From contig NZ_AQYA01000033.1 in the NCBI RefSeq assembly GCF_000376985.1, positions 62,001 to 126,000 on the forward strand: a DNA stretch of 64,000 nucleotides. The letters run 5' to 3'. Below, piece after piece: positions 47,926 through 55,471 of this stretch. Every line of letters begins with the position of its first letter. The first letter of the stretch is position 1. This DNA comes from Streptococcus henryi DSM 19005. Its GTDB lineage: Bacteria > Bacillota > Bacilli > Lactobacillales > Streptococcaceae. A program made the position numbers and the translations under genes. The notes beneath the pieces were generated by a model. It saw only the letters and a list, made by a program, of their open reading frames with translations, had not been told where the DNA came from and did not search any database.

Positions 47926-49092
47926 TCAATTTGCAAGATCAATCCACCAACTTTGTGCTGGACTATTGACATCATGATAAACTTCAATATTAGCATTCCT
48001 ATCCTTACTAGCGTAGGAAACATTTAATAACAAGCCAGTCTGACGATTAGCAATCTTATAAAGGTTATCACCAATCGAAATAATCTCCCATTCCTGACTT
48101 GGATGATATTGATATTCCCACTGGCATACATTGCCACCATCTTTCGCTGTCTTATCTTGAGTAGCCAAGACTTTCCCAGATAAACTATTCTCAATGATAT
48201 AATAACCATTTGAAATCGGTTTTAACAACCATTTTTGGTTTAAATTACCTTGATATGGGTATTGTAAGATATTGGCTCCATTCTTACTATCACCCCAAGC
48301 AAGATCCAAAGCATAGCCACTATTTTTTGAAACGATTTTATATGTTTTTCCAGATGAAAATGAAGAATTAGCGCTTGAAGTTGATCCATCGTAGCTAATC
48401 CAATCATAATAGGCATATAGAGGCGTACGACCATTATATGGTGCAAGCCACTCATCTACACCAATTCCTGGCCAAGCATTCACCATAATTTTGCCTGGTG
48501 TTTCCGGTATATTGTTTGTCGCTGTATAAACTGCTTTGCCATCAACATACCAAGTGATACGATCTTTTTGCCAATCAAAACCATAAGTATGAAAGGCTGC
48601 CGATGCATCAAAACCTAAATCATAAAGTTTTTCGTGATCACCTTTTCCATCTGTGAAATAGTTAAACTGAACCTTGGTTGTGTCCTTTCCCAAGAATTCA
48701 ATGTCGATCTCATCCCATTTTGTTCCATCACTTGGTCCTGTATAAGTGAAAAATGAACTGACAACGCCTGAATTTTTTATAGGTTTCATACGAACCTGAT
48801 ACAAGCCATAACCATAATAATCTCTTGTACGCCACTCTCCTCCAGTATAGCCTCCACGGCCGTCACCGTCGATTTTTAGAGACATAACTCCACCGTTAAA
48901 AGCTATATTTTCTGGTTTCCAAGTACAATTAAACATGCCACCATTTGTACCGCTTCTAAGCTCCATATGACTAGCTTCATATCTATCAAATCCAGTACTA
49001 TAATGACTCGATTGGGCACTAACTGTTCCTTGACATTTAAGTCCCAAAAAAATAGTTAGAAGGGCGACTACTCGAAAATATTTTTTCAGCAT
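47926..49092 (-). CDS. Secreted GH16 lichenase (beta-1,3-1,4-glucanase) with ricin-type lectin domain
   Basis: This 388-residue protein has a signal peptide to about residue 27 (cleavage after VSA). A GH16 domain (about 30-245) carries the catalytic DEIDIEFLG (two Glu in E-I-D-I-E) and [11 protein letters not shown], the pattern of lichenases. Residues about 253-388 form a ricin-B/CBM13-like beta-trefoil with three QxW-type motifs (NQKWLL, SQEWEI, AQSWWI). It should cut beta-1,4 bonds next to beta-1,3 bonds in mixed-linkage glucan outside the cell; the lectin domain may bind the substrate or the cell wall. It is one of three GH16 paralogues here and is separated from the others by a terminator. 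Confidence 0.93.
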   Translation of the reverse strand: MLKKYFRVVALLTIFLGLKCQGTVSAQSSHYSTGFDRYEASHMELRSGTNGGMFNCTWKPENIAFNGGVMSLKIDGDGRGGYTGGEWRTRDYYGYGLYQVRMKPIKNSGVVSSFFTYTGPSDGTKWDEIDIEFLGKDTTKVQFNYFTDGKGDHEKLYDLGFDASAAFHTYGFDWQKDRITWYVDGKAVYTATNNIPETPGKIMVNAWPGIGVDEWLAPYNGRTPLYAYYDWISYDGSTSSANSSFSSGKTYKIVSKNSGYALDLAWGDSKNGANILQYPYQGNLNQKWLLKPISNGYYIIENSLSGKVLATQDKTAKDGGNVCQWEYQYHPSQEWEIISIGDNLYKIANRQTGLLLNVSYASKDRNANIEVYHDVNSPAQSWWIDLAN

Positions 49093-49133
49093 ATATGTAC
49101 CTCACTATTAAAATATACCCAGCATATTTTAAA

Positions 49134-49187
49134 AAATACCACACTGTCAAAGGTAATTTTATTTAAAACCTCTTGAAAGTGTGGTTA
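49134..49187 (-). terminator. Terminator after the second GH16 gene
   Basis: A long imperfect stem is capped by ACCACACT (49138-49145) and AGTGTGGT (49178-49185), with further pairing of the CTTTGA/TCAAGAG inner parts. On the minus strand it is followed by TTTTTT. It ends the GH16-3/GH16-2 message before the secreted lichenase gene. Confidence 0.75.
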
Positions 49188-49227
49188 TTATAGTTAATGT
49201 TGTCTATTATTCCAATCTCTATGCTGA

Positions 49228-49902
49228 CTACTGAAGGTCCTCAGTGTCCAAAATTTCTTCTGGTGCTTTGTATGACATCCAATCGTAGTAACCATAAAGC
49301 GGAGTTTGCCCGTCATAGGCATCTAGCCAATCATCAACACCAATTCCCGGCCAAGCATTCATCATAATTTTACCTGGTGTTTCTGGAATATTCTCAGTTG
49401 CCGTGTAAACTGCTACTCCATCAACATACCAAGTGATGCTATCTTTTTGCCAATCAAATCCATAACGGTGAAATTCTTGGCTTGCATCAAATCCAAGATC
49501 CAATAAATACTCATGATTACCTTGTCCATCAGTAAAATAATTAAACTGAACCTTGGTTGTATCTTTACCTAAGAATTCGATATCGATTTCATCCCATTTT
49601 GTTCCATCGCTTGGGCCAGTATAGGTAAAGAAGGATGTTACTACACCAGGATTTTTGATTGGTTTCATGGAAACCTCATAGAAACCATAGCTAAAGTAGT
49701 CTCTAGTTCGCCATTCACCTCCTGTGAACCCACCTTGTCCATCACTGTCAATTTTCAAGGTCATCAGATTGTCTCTAAATTCAACATTTTCTGGTTCCCA
49801 AATACAGTTGAACATGTCTCCATTTGAGCCTGTTCTAAGTTCCATAAAACTTTCTTCGTAAGATTCAAACTTTGTCCCAAATTGGGGATTCTTATTTTCC
49901 AT
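49228..49902 (-). CDS. GH16 lichenase without signal peptide
   Basis: This 224-residue protein consists of almost only the GH16 domain. It starts [18 protein letters not shown], has the intact catalytic DEIDIEFLG and [16 protein letters not shown], and ends [10 protein letters not shown]. No signal peptide, lectin or anchor is present; no upstream in-frame extension could add one. It is either a cytoplasmic enzyme that trims imported oligosaccharides or a paralogue that lost its export signal. The RBS GGAAAG is ordinary. It lies 64 bases after the sortase-anchored paralogue and probably shares its message. Confidence 0.9.
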   Translation of the reverse strand: MENKNPQFGTKFESYEESFMELRTGSNGDMFNCIWEPENVEFRDNLMTLKIDSDGQGGFTGGEWRTRDYFSYGFYEVSMKPIKNPGVVTSFFTYTGPSDGTKWDEIDIEFLGKDTTKVQFNYFTDGQGNHEYLLDLGFDASQEFHRYGFDWQKDSITWYVDGVAVYTATENIPETPGKIMMNAWPGIGVDDWLDAYDGQTPLYGYYDWMSYKAPEEILDTEDLQ

Positions 49903-49966
49903 TATAGTAACTTTCCATCCTTATCTAAATTGGATTTATTGATTTTTGACTAAATTCCAAAAAGAA

Positions 49967-51316
49967 TTATCCTTTTCTTCTTTTTGGTTTGAAAATAGCA
50001 GCTCCTGCTAGAAGAACAATACCTACTAGAGAAGCCATTAATCCTGATTTTTCACCAGTACTTGGCAATTCTTTATCATCACTCTTAGCAACTTTTGCAT
50101 CACCAGCTTTTGGCGCTTCTTTTTCAGCTGCTGGAGTTTCAACATTTTTATTACCTTTATCCTCAGAATCTTTTTCTGCTGGAGTTTCAGTAACATCATC
50201 TCCTGAAGGTACTTCTTCATTATCTGGAGTTTCAGTAACATCATCTTCTGAAGGTACTTCTTCATTATCTGGAGTTTCAGTAACATCATCCTCAGCTGGT
50301 TCTTCTGATGAGAGTGGTTTAGGTGCTGTTGCCTCATAGGTCATCCAGTCATAATAAGCAACAAGTGGAGTAGTTCCGTCATATGGTTCCAACCAGTCAT
50401 CAACACCAGTACCTGGCCAAGCATTCATCATAATTCTACCAGGAGTCACTGGAATATTTTCAGTTGCTGTGTGGACAGCTACCCCATCAACATACCAGGT
50501 AATGTAATCTTCTTGCCAATCAAATGCATAAGTATGGAAATCTTCAGAAGCATCAAATCCTAGTTCATAAACAAACTCATGTTCTCCTTCACCATTGGTA
50601 AAGTAATTGAATTGAATTTTAGTCGTATCTTTCCCTAGGAACTCAATATCTACTTCATCCCAAGGATTATCATCACTTGGACCAGTGTAAGTGAAGAATG
50701 AACTTACTGTACCTGGATTTTTAATTGGTTTCATGCTAATTGTATAAGTACCATAGTGGAAAAATTCTTGAGTACGCAATTCACCTGAGATGAATGGAAC
50801 CGGTGCAGTTTCATCTGTTCCATTATCAATGGTAAGCGTCATAATCCCATTTTCAACCTTAACATTTTCTGGTTTCCAGACAGCTCCAAATGGATTTCCA
50901 TTCCACCAATCAGCTTTTGCCATAGTTGCTTCATCGAATGTATCAAATTCAGTTCTAAATTCTGTTGGCAAAGCTTTTTCAGCTGTTTCTTCTGTTGCAG
51001 CTGCCTCCGCTGGTGCCTCTTCAGCTACAGGTGCGTCTGCTGGAGCTTCTTCAGTTACAGAAGCTCCAGTATCCTCAACAACTGTCGAAGCATCTGCTTC
51101 TGTACCAGTAGTGTTTTGATCAACATCGCCTGCTGAAGAAACGTCTGAACTTGTATCAACAGAATCAGCTTCTGTGGCTGTAGTAGTAAGCTGAGTTGTA
51201 TCTGCTTGTGTTGAAACTGTCACATCATCTTCGGCTGAAACAGTCGCCAAACCAACTTGCAAGCTGCACAATGCTGCAGCATAACATACACATTTTAGAA
51301 CATGTTTTTTTGTCAT
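49967..51316 (-). CDS. Sortase-anchored GH16 lichenase
   Basis: This 449-residue surface enzyme has a signal peptide (MTKKHVLKCVCYAAALCSLQ) ending near ATVSA and an Ala/Glu/Thr-rich spacer to about 115. A GH16 domain (about 118-330) has the catalytic PWDEVDIEFLG (Val for Ile in E-V-D-I-E) and [12 protein letters not shown] linker with near-identical 15-residue repeats (VTETPDNEEVPS) is followed by LPSTGEKSG, a membrane helix and KPKRRKG. It is a cell-wall-tethered lichenase that likely acts near the importer. ATG 51316 is preceded by GGAG. Confidence 0.93.
   Translation of the reverse strand: MTKKHVLKCVCYAAALCSLQVGLATVSAEDDVTVSTQADTTQLTTTATEADSVDTSSDVSSAGDVDQNTTGTEADASTVVEDTGASVTEEAPADAPVAEEAPAEAAATEETAEKALPTEFRTEFDTFDEATMAKADWWNGNPFGAVWKPENVKVENGIMTLTIDNGTDETAPVPFISGELRTQEFFHYGTYTISMKPIKNPGTVSSFFTYTGPSDDNPWDEVDIEFLGKDTTKIQFNYFTNGEGEHEFVYELGFDASEDFHTYAFDWQEDYITWYVDGVAVHTATENIPVTPGRIMMNAWPGTGVDDWLEPYDGTTPLVAYYDWMTYEATAPKPLSSEEPAEDDVTETPDNEEVPSEDDVTETPDNEEVPSGDDVTETPAEKDSEDKGNKNVETPAAEKEAPKAGDAKVAKSDDKELPSTGEKSGLMASLVGIVLLAGAAIFKPKRRKG
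50181..50293. repeat. 45-bp coding tandem repeat in the lichenase linker
   Basis: Units begin at 50181, 50226 and 50271 (the last partial). They differ at single bases and encode the 15-residue repeat in the acidic linker before the LPSTG anchor. Copy number is likely to vary between strains. Confidence 0.9.
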
Positions 51317-51380
51317 AAAAAGTCTCCGTTTTTATATTTTTTTGATAACTGAATTAACAATAGTGAATTGAGATAGATAT

Positions 51381-51486
51381 GATATTAAAATAAAATCAAA
51401 ATCAGAAAAGGAAGTGAGACGAAGGTAGTACCAAAGTGCGCCAAGTCTAAACTGGCATCTATTATTTTGATTTTAAAAGAATATAA
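51381..51486. repeat. Interspersed repeat, copy C (short form)
   Basis: About 105 bases share with copies A and B the block GGAAGTGAGACGAAGG, then GCCAAGTCTAAACTGGCATC, and the right end ATTTTGATTTTAAAAGA. The terminal AAAATCAAAATC / ATTTTGATTTT pair is an inverted repeat. It lies upstream of the anchored lichenase gene. Confidence 0.65.
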
Positions 51487-51675
51487 ACTAAATTAGGAGG
51501 TGTCAATTGTACTAACGGCAGGTCGATTCAGTGACAAAAGTTTAATCTCATCTCAATACACTATAAACACGTCTCACGCTTCGCTAGCAAGACACTGTTT
51601 TCAGAATAATAGCTCTGCTATTTTCAAAAGGCCGAAACTGGAAGCGCTTAAATAAAATGTCAATCAAAAAGATAT
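51487..51675. other. Intergenic DNA with no supported gene
   Basis: Most of the 441-base gap between the anchored lichenase and the ABC permease is repeat copy C and this stretch. I find no ORF with an RBS. GTGACAAAAG occurs here (about 51531) and again as the outer arm of the hairpin at 58223. Confidence 0.35.
51639..51652. promoter_or_regulatory. Candidate catabolite-response element (CcpA site)
   Basis: TGGAAGCGCTTAAA fits the core of the cre consensus (TGNAANCGNTT) with a palindromic AAGCGCTT. It is more than 300 bases upstream of the anchored lichenase and just past the ABC operon, so its target is uncertain. Confidence 0.3.
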
Positions 51676-51713
51676 TAAACCAGCAGCCCTCATGAGAGCT
51701 TAGGAGTTGCTGG
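51676..51713 (-). terminator. Terminator after the ABC sugar transporter operon
   Basis: CCAGCA (51680-51685) and TGCTGG (51708-51713) close an imperfect stem-loop; on the minus strand it is followed by TTTAATATC. It is 44 bases past the permease stop. Confidence 0.5.
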
Positions 51714-51757
51714 AAAAATATCAATTTAAAAGTCATATAGGAAGGGTTGTAAACAAC

Positions 51758-52612
51758 CTATTCTTTCACACCACCAAGTGTAACACCTGCGATGATGTAT
51801 TTTGAAAGGAAGAGGTAAACAATAATAATTGGGACAATAGCAACCAAAATCATTGTGTAGATTTTACCCATATCAAAACTCATGTAGTCCGCACCACGTA
51901 GTGTCGCAATTAGAATTGGGACTGTCATCTTAGATTTTGATTGGATAACCAAAGCTGGAATGAAGTAGTTATTCCAAGAACCTACGAATGTAAAGATTGC
52001 TTGAACCGCAATTGCTGGCTTCATGATTGGCAATACGATTGTATTAAATGTTCTAAATTCATTAGAACCATCGATACGCGCTGCTTCAACCATTGAAATA
52101 GGTAGTGATGCTTGCATGTAACTGTACATGAAGTAGAACACCGCTGGTGATGCGATAGATGGAATAATCAATGGCAAGAGGCTGTCATACATTCCCATGT
52201 TTGTAATCAAACGCAAGAATCCCATTGATGTTACCTGTGTTGGCATTACCAAAATCGCCAAGATAAAAGTAAAGGCAATTTTTTTCAATTTGAAATCATA
52301 AACGTAAAGTCCATAAGCTGTTAATGCTGAGAAATAGGTACAAATAGCTGCAGTAGCTCCTGACACCAGTAAACTATTTAAGATACCACGGAACATTGGG
52401 AAACTACCATCATTTGCAACCTTCTTAAGGTTGTCAAAAAGGGAAGATCCTGGCAAGGCAGAAAATCCTTTTTGCAATTCAGCATGTGAATGCGTTGCAT
52501 TGATAATCAAAATATAGAAGAAGAAAAGGCACATAAATGAAAGGAGTATTAATACAAAATGTGCCACAATAAGTCGTAATCGATTTTGTGCTTTTGTTGA
52601 CATTTTTTTCAC
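51758..52612 (-). CDS. ABC oligosaccharide transporter permease (MalG-like)
   Basis: This 284-residue protein has six predicted membrane segments and an EAA loop (MVEAARIDGSNEFRTFNTIVLPIMKPA) that docks the ATPase, as in carbohydrate uptake transporter family 1. It follows the MalF-like gene by four bases. Substrate is inferred from the neighbours: mixed-linkage beta-glucan oligosaccharides. Confidence 0.93.
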   Translation of the reverse strand: MKKMSTKAQNRLRLIVAHFVLILLSFMCLFFFYILIINATHSHAELQKGFSALPGSSLFDNLKKVANDGSFPMFRGILNSLLVSGATAAICTYFSALTAYGLYVYDFKLKKIAFTFILAILVMPTQVTSMGFLRLITNMGMYDSLLPLIIPSIASPAVFYFMYSYMQASLPISMVEAARIDGSNEFRTFNTIVLPIMKPAIAVQAIFTFVGSWNNYFIPALVIQSKSKMTVPILIATLRGADYMSFDMGKIYTMILVAIVPIIIVYLFLSKYIIAGVTLGGVKE

Positions 52613-52616
52613 CTCA

Positions 52617-53558
52617 CTATGCCTTCTTAGCTAATTTTTTAGCTCTTTGTTTTGTTGCTTTCACTTCATTATTTGTCATCTTATAGACAAACCAGCAAAG
52701 AATAGCACTTACAATGAAGAGATATACAGATAAGGCACCGGCCATACCATAGTTTTTACTCTTCAAATGATTATTTAGGAACATAATTAATGTTGTCGAT
52801 GTACGGTCTGGTGCACCTTGACCATTTGTCAAAATTTGTGGCACATCAAACATTTGCAAACCACCGATAATAGAAGTAATCAAGGTGTAAGCAAGAATTG
52901 GGCGAATCATCGGAAGAGTGATATAGAAGAAACGCTGGCGACTGTTACAACCATCAATTTCAGCTGCTTCAAAAATATCTGGGTTGATTCCCATGATTGC
53001 CGCCATGAGCATAATTGTAGTATTACCAAACCACATAAGGAAGTTCATGACACCAACCAAAGAACGTGTCCCGAAAGCTGTCCCCATGAAATCAATCGGT
53101 TCTTTAATCCATCCTAGTGAAGTCAAAATAGAGTTCATAGGACCATTTGTTGAAAAGAGGGTGAAGAAAAGCATAGCAAATGCAGATGCCATAATCAAGT
53201 TCGGAAGGTAAATAACTACCTTATAAAACTGTTTACCACGAATTTTTAGACGCGCATCCACAAACCAGTTTGCCAAAAGCATGGCAATTCCAATCTGAGG
53301 TACAAACCCAATAATCCATAGAATCATGGTATTCCCAGCGTATCTTAACATATCTGACTTCAATAGATTGGCATAGTTTTCTAAACCAATGAAAGTCGGA
53401 CCAATTTCCCTAATTCCTGAACGGTAATATTCATAAAAACTATATCTTACCGTGTCTACCAATGGAATAAAAGAAAAAATAAAGAAACTCAGGAAGAATG
53501 GTAAGATAAAAATATATCCCCATTTACCATAATCAATGCGTTTGCGCTTTTGTTTCAT
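52617..53558 (-). CDS. ABC oligosaccharide transporter permease (MalF-like)
   Basis: This 313-residue protein starts at ATG 53558 (MKQKRKRIDYGKWGYIF), eight bases after AAGGAG; an upstream ATG at 53591 lacks an RBS. Six membrane segments and the EAA loop (IFEAAEIDGCNSRQRFFYITLPMI) mark it as the first permease of a carbohydrate importer. A large stem-loop precedes it. No ATPase gene is in the window, so a shared MsmK-type ATPase is expected elsewhere. Confidence 0.93.
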   Translation of the reverse strand: MKQKRKRIDYGKWGYIFILPFFLSFFIFSFIPLVDTVRYSFYEYYRSGIREIGPTFIGLENYANLLKSDMLRYAGNTMILWIIGFVPQIGIAMLLANWFVDARLKIRGKQFYKVVIYLPNLIMASAFAMLFFTLFSTNGPMNSILTSLGWIKEPIDFMGTAFGTRSLVGVMNFLMWFGNTTIMLMAAIMGINPDIFEAAEIDGCNSRQRFFYITLPMIRPILAYTLITSIIGGLQMFDVPQILTNGQGAPDRTSTTLIMFLNNHLKSKNYGMAGALSVYLFIVSAILCWFVYKMTNNEVKATKQRAKKLAKKA

Positions 53559-53582
53559 CTTTCTTACTCCTTCAACAATATA

Positions 53583-53651
53583 CAAGAACATATTTGAGCT
53601 CTGTCTTTTTTGCTTTCTGTCTGTTTATAGTGACAGAGCTCTTAGTTCTTG
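53583..53651 (-). terminator. Stem-loop between binding-protein and permease genes (attenuator)
   Basis: A two-part stem, CAAGAAC/GTTCTTG plus a perfect 10-bp GAGCTCTGTC/GACAGAGCTC, encloses a 26-base loop. It lies 43 bases after the binding-protein stop. No T-run follows the 3' arm on the minus strand, so it likely shields the 5' message from decay or partly ends transcription. Such hairpins often make the binding protein more abundant than the permeases. Confidence 0.75.
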
Positions 53652-53693
53652 TTCAATAAGTAGCCTTAGTGTTTTTACACTTTAGACTTTATA

Positions 53694-55067
53694 TTAGTTT
53701 GGCCATTTAATTTCAGTAATCTCTGGATAACGTTCTTTAATGGCAGTTTCAAAGTTTGCTTTAGCTTTATCAAAGCTTACTTTACCTTGGAGATAGTCGT
53801 TAAATGAGTTTTGAATCAATTCAACACATCCTTGGTCGTAAGCTGAAAGTGGTGCGATCTCGATATTTTCTGCAACTGGTGCAAATTGTTCAAATGGATT
53901 TTGTCCACCCAAGAAATCAGATGTGAAGCTATCATCTTTAGCAGCTTCTTGCATTCCTGATTGTGTGTTTGTAAAATCTAGATAATCTTTTGAAATCTTC
54001 AAAAGGTTTTCTTTTGTTCCAGTCAAAGCCATGATGATGTCTTTAACATGCTCTGGATTGTCTGTGCCTTCAGCACCGTGGATGTATGAACCACCCCAGT
54101 TGTACTCTTGTGGTGGAGTTGTCACAGCCCATGCACCTTCATCTCCATCCCAGTTTGGTTTCAAGACAAAGTCAACACCCCAAGCAGGGAAGAGGAAGGC
54201 AAAGACATTTGATTTAGATCCCATTGCTTTGTTCCAGTCATCAGTCCATTGACCTTTAACTGTTTTATTAAAGTAACCAGCATCCAACCACTCTTTAGAG
54301 TCTTTAACCCAGTCCATAATTTCAGGTCCGACGTTGATAGTTGTTTCACCGGCTTTAACCCATGGCTCTTTGATATTATTGCCATATAGACGGAAAGTAT
54401 CTGCGTATGATGCAAATGTAAGATAACCTTTATCCTGAAGTTCTTTAGCAGTTGATTTCAATGTATCCCAGTCTTTTGTTTTTTCAGCAATAGCTGCTGG
54501 ATCATCTGTTCCAAAAACTGCTTTTGCAATGTCACGACGGTACACAAGGACACCTGGACATGTTTGCCATGTAGAACCACGTTGAACACCATCTTCGTCA
54601 GAAGCAGTTACTTTTGTAAACTCATATTGATCAGCCAAGTCTTTATCTGGATCAATTCCTAAATCTTTCAAAGCCATCGCTGCACCAGCATCTTTTGAAG
54701 AATATTTATTAACATAGTCAGTTTCTGACAGGAAGATATCTACTTTATCATCAGCTGCTGCAGAGTCTTGTTTTAACAAAGCTTCATCTAGTTTTTGTTG
54801 ATAGACACCATCTTGGTTAGGGTTTACAATCCAATGAATCTCTGTACCATCTTTAAGAGTAGTTACTGTACCATCCTTTGAAGTTGATTCAACTTCTGGG
54901 TAAACAGCTTCTACACGTTGACGGAATTCATCATTCCAAGAGTAGATATTAATGACTTTTCCTTCTTCAACATCTCCTGATGCTGAGGAAGATGATTTAG
55001 AAGAACATCCAACCATTGTTCCAGCTGCAAGTGCGATTGCGATAAAAGCGCTTACTTTTTTGTTCAT
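53694..55067 (-). CDS. ABC oligosaccharide transporter substrate-binding lipoprotein
   Basis: This 457-residue lipoprotein has a signal peptide and lipobox MVGCSS (Cys near 21). The mature part has the extracellular solute-binding family 1 fold, starting VINIYSWNDEFRQRVEAVYPE. Trp and Tyr are frequent, as in oligosaccharide binders. It is the first gene of the importer, with AAGGAG before the ATG. Between GH16 and GH94 genes, its ligand is probably lichenase products such as cellobiosyl- and cellotriosyl-beta-1,3-glucose; this is inference. Confidence 0.92.
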   Translation of the reverse strand: MNKKVSAFIAIALAAGTMVGCSSKSSSSASGDVEEGKVINIYSWNDEFRQRVEAVYPEVESTSKDGTVTTLKDGTEIHWIVNPNQDGVYQQKLDEALLKQDSAAADDKVDIFLSETDYVNKYSSKDAGAAMALKDLGIDPDKDLADQYEFTKVTASDEDGVQRGSTWQTCPGVLVYRRDIAKAVFGTDDPAAIAEKTKDWDTLKSTAKELQDKGYLTFASYADTFRLYGNNIKEPWVKAGETTINVGPEIMDWVKDSKEWLDAGYFNKTVKGQWTDDWNKAMGSKSNVFAFLFPAWGVDFVLKPNWDGDEGAWAVTTPPQEYNWGGSYIHGAEGTDNPEHVKDIIMALTGTKENLLKISKDYLDFTNTQSGMQEAAKDDSFTSDFLGGQNPFEQFAPVAENIEIAPLSAYDQGCVELIQNSFNDYLQGKVSFDKAKANFETAIKERYPEITEIKWPN

Positions 55068-55085
55068 AATAAGTCTCCTTTTTTT

Positions 55086-55168
55086 GTTGAGGGTCTTCCC
55101 TCGTGTTTTTGTATTTGTATTATATCCTGTAAATTTAGTTTGATATATTATATTTTTTCAAAAAATAT
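55086..55168 (-). promoter_or_regulatory. Promoter/operator region of the ABC operon
   Basis: On the minus strand a -10 (GATATAATAC, about 55122-55127) lacks a good -35, which suggests an activator. Just upstream is the perfect 19-base palindrome ATATTTTTTCAAAAAATAT (55150-55168). In the leader, GAGGG-AAGA-CCCTC (55086-55099) forms a small hairpin before the RBS. The palindrome lies between the divergent ABC and GH94 transcripts and may be an operator. Confidence 0.45.
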
Positions 55169-55471
55169 CAGATTTTTGACCTCATTTCACTTTTTTTATA
55201 TTTTTTATTTAAAATATTTTCTTGCATTTAATAGAAGAAAAATCTTCAACAATCCCCAAAAACTCTTCTAAAAAGCTATGTTTGTAAGCATTCTACAGAA
55301 TTTTTGAAATTAAATATAAAATATCCTTGCACTTTCCGAATTTATAAGAATATTGGTATTTTTTTAGTTAATGTCATAATTCTGATATTTTTCTCTACTT
55401 TTTTATTTTTTATCCCAGGGCTTTTCACTACAATAGAAACCATAGAAATTCTTTCAAAGAAGGAGATTTTA

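Noticed and set aside
50038..50339. Overlapping open frames on both strands in the anchored-lichenase linker
   Set aside because: They arise from the repetitive, biased codons of the acidic linker and have low-complexity translations.
51487..51757. Remnant of an insertion sequence
   Set aside because: No transposase-like frame or clear terminal inverted repeats could be found; only a short shared GTGACAAAAG.
55304..55471. N-terminal extension of the long GH94 enzyme with a membrane-like segment
   Set aside because: It has no RBS, is AT-rich and hydrophobic by frame composition, and a strong AAGGAG precedes ATG 55472, where homology-like sequence begins.
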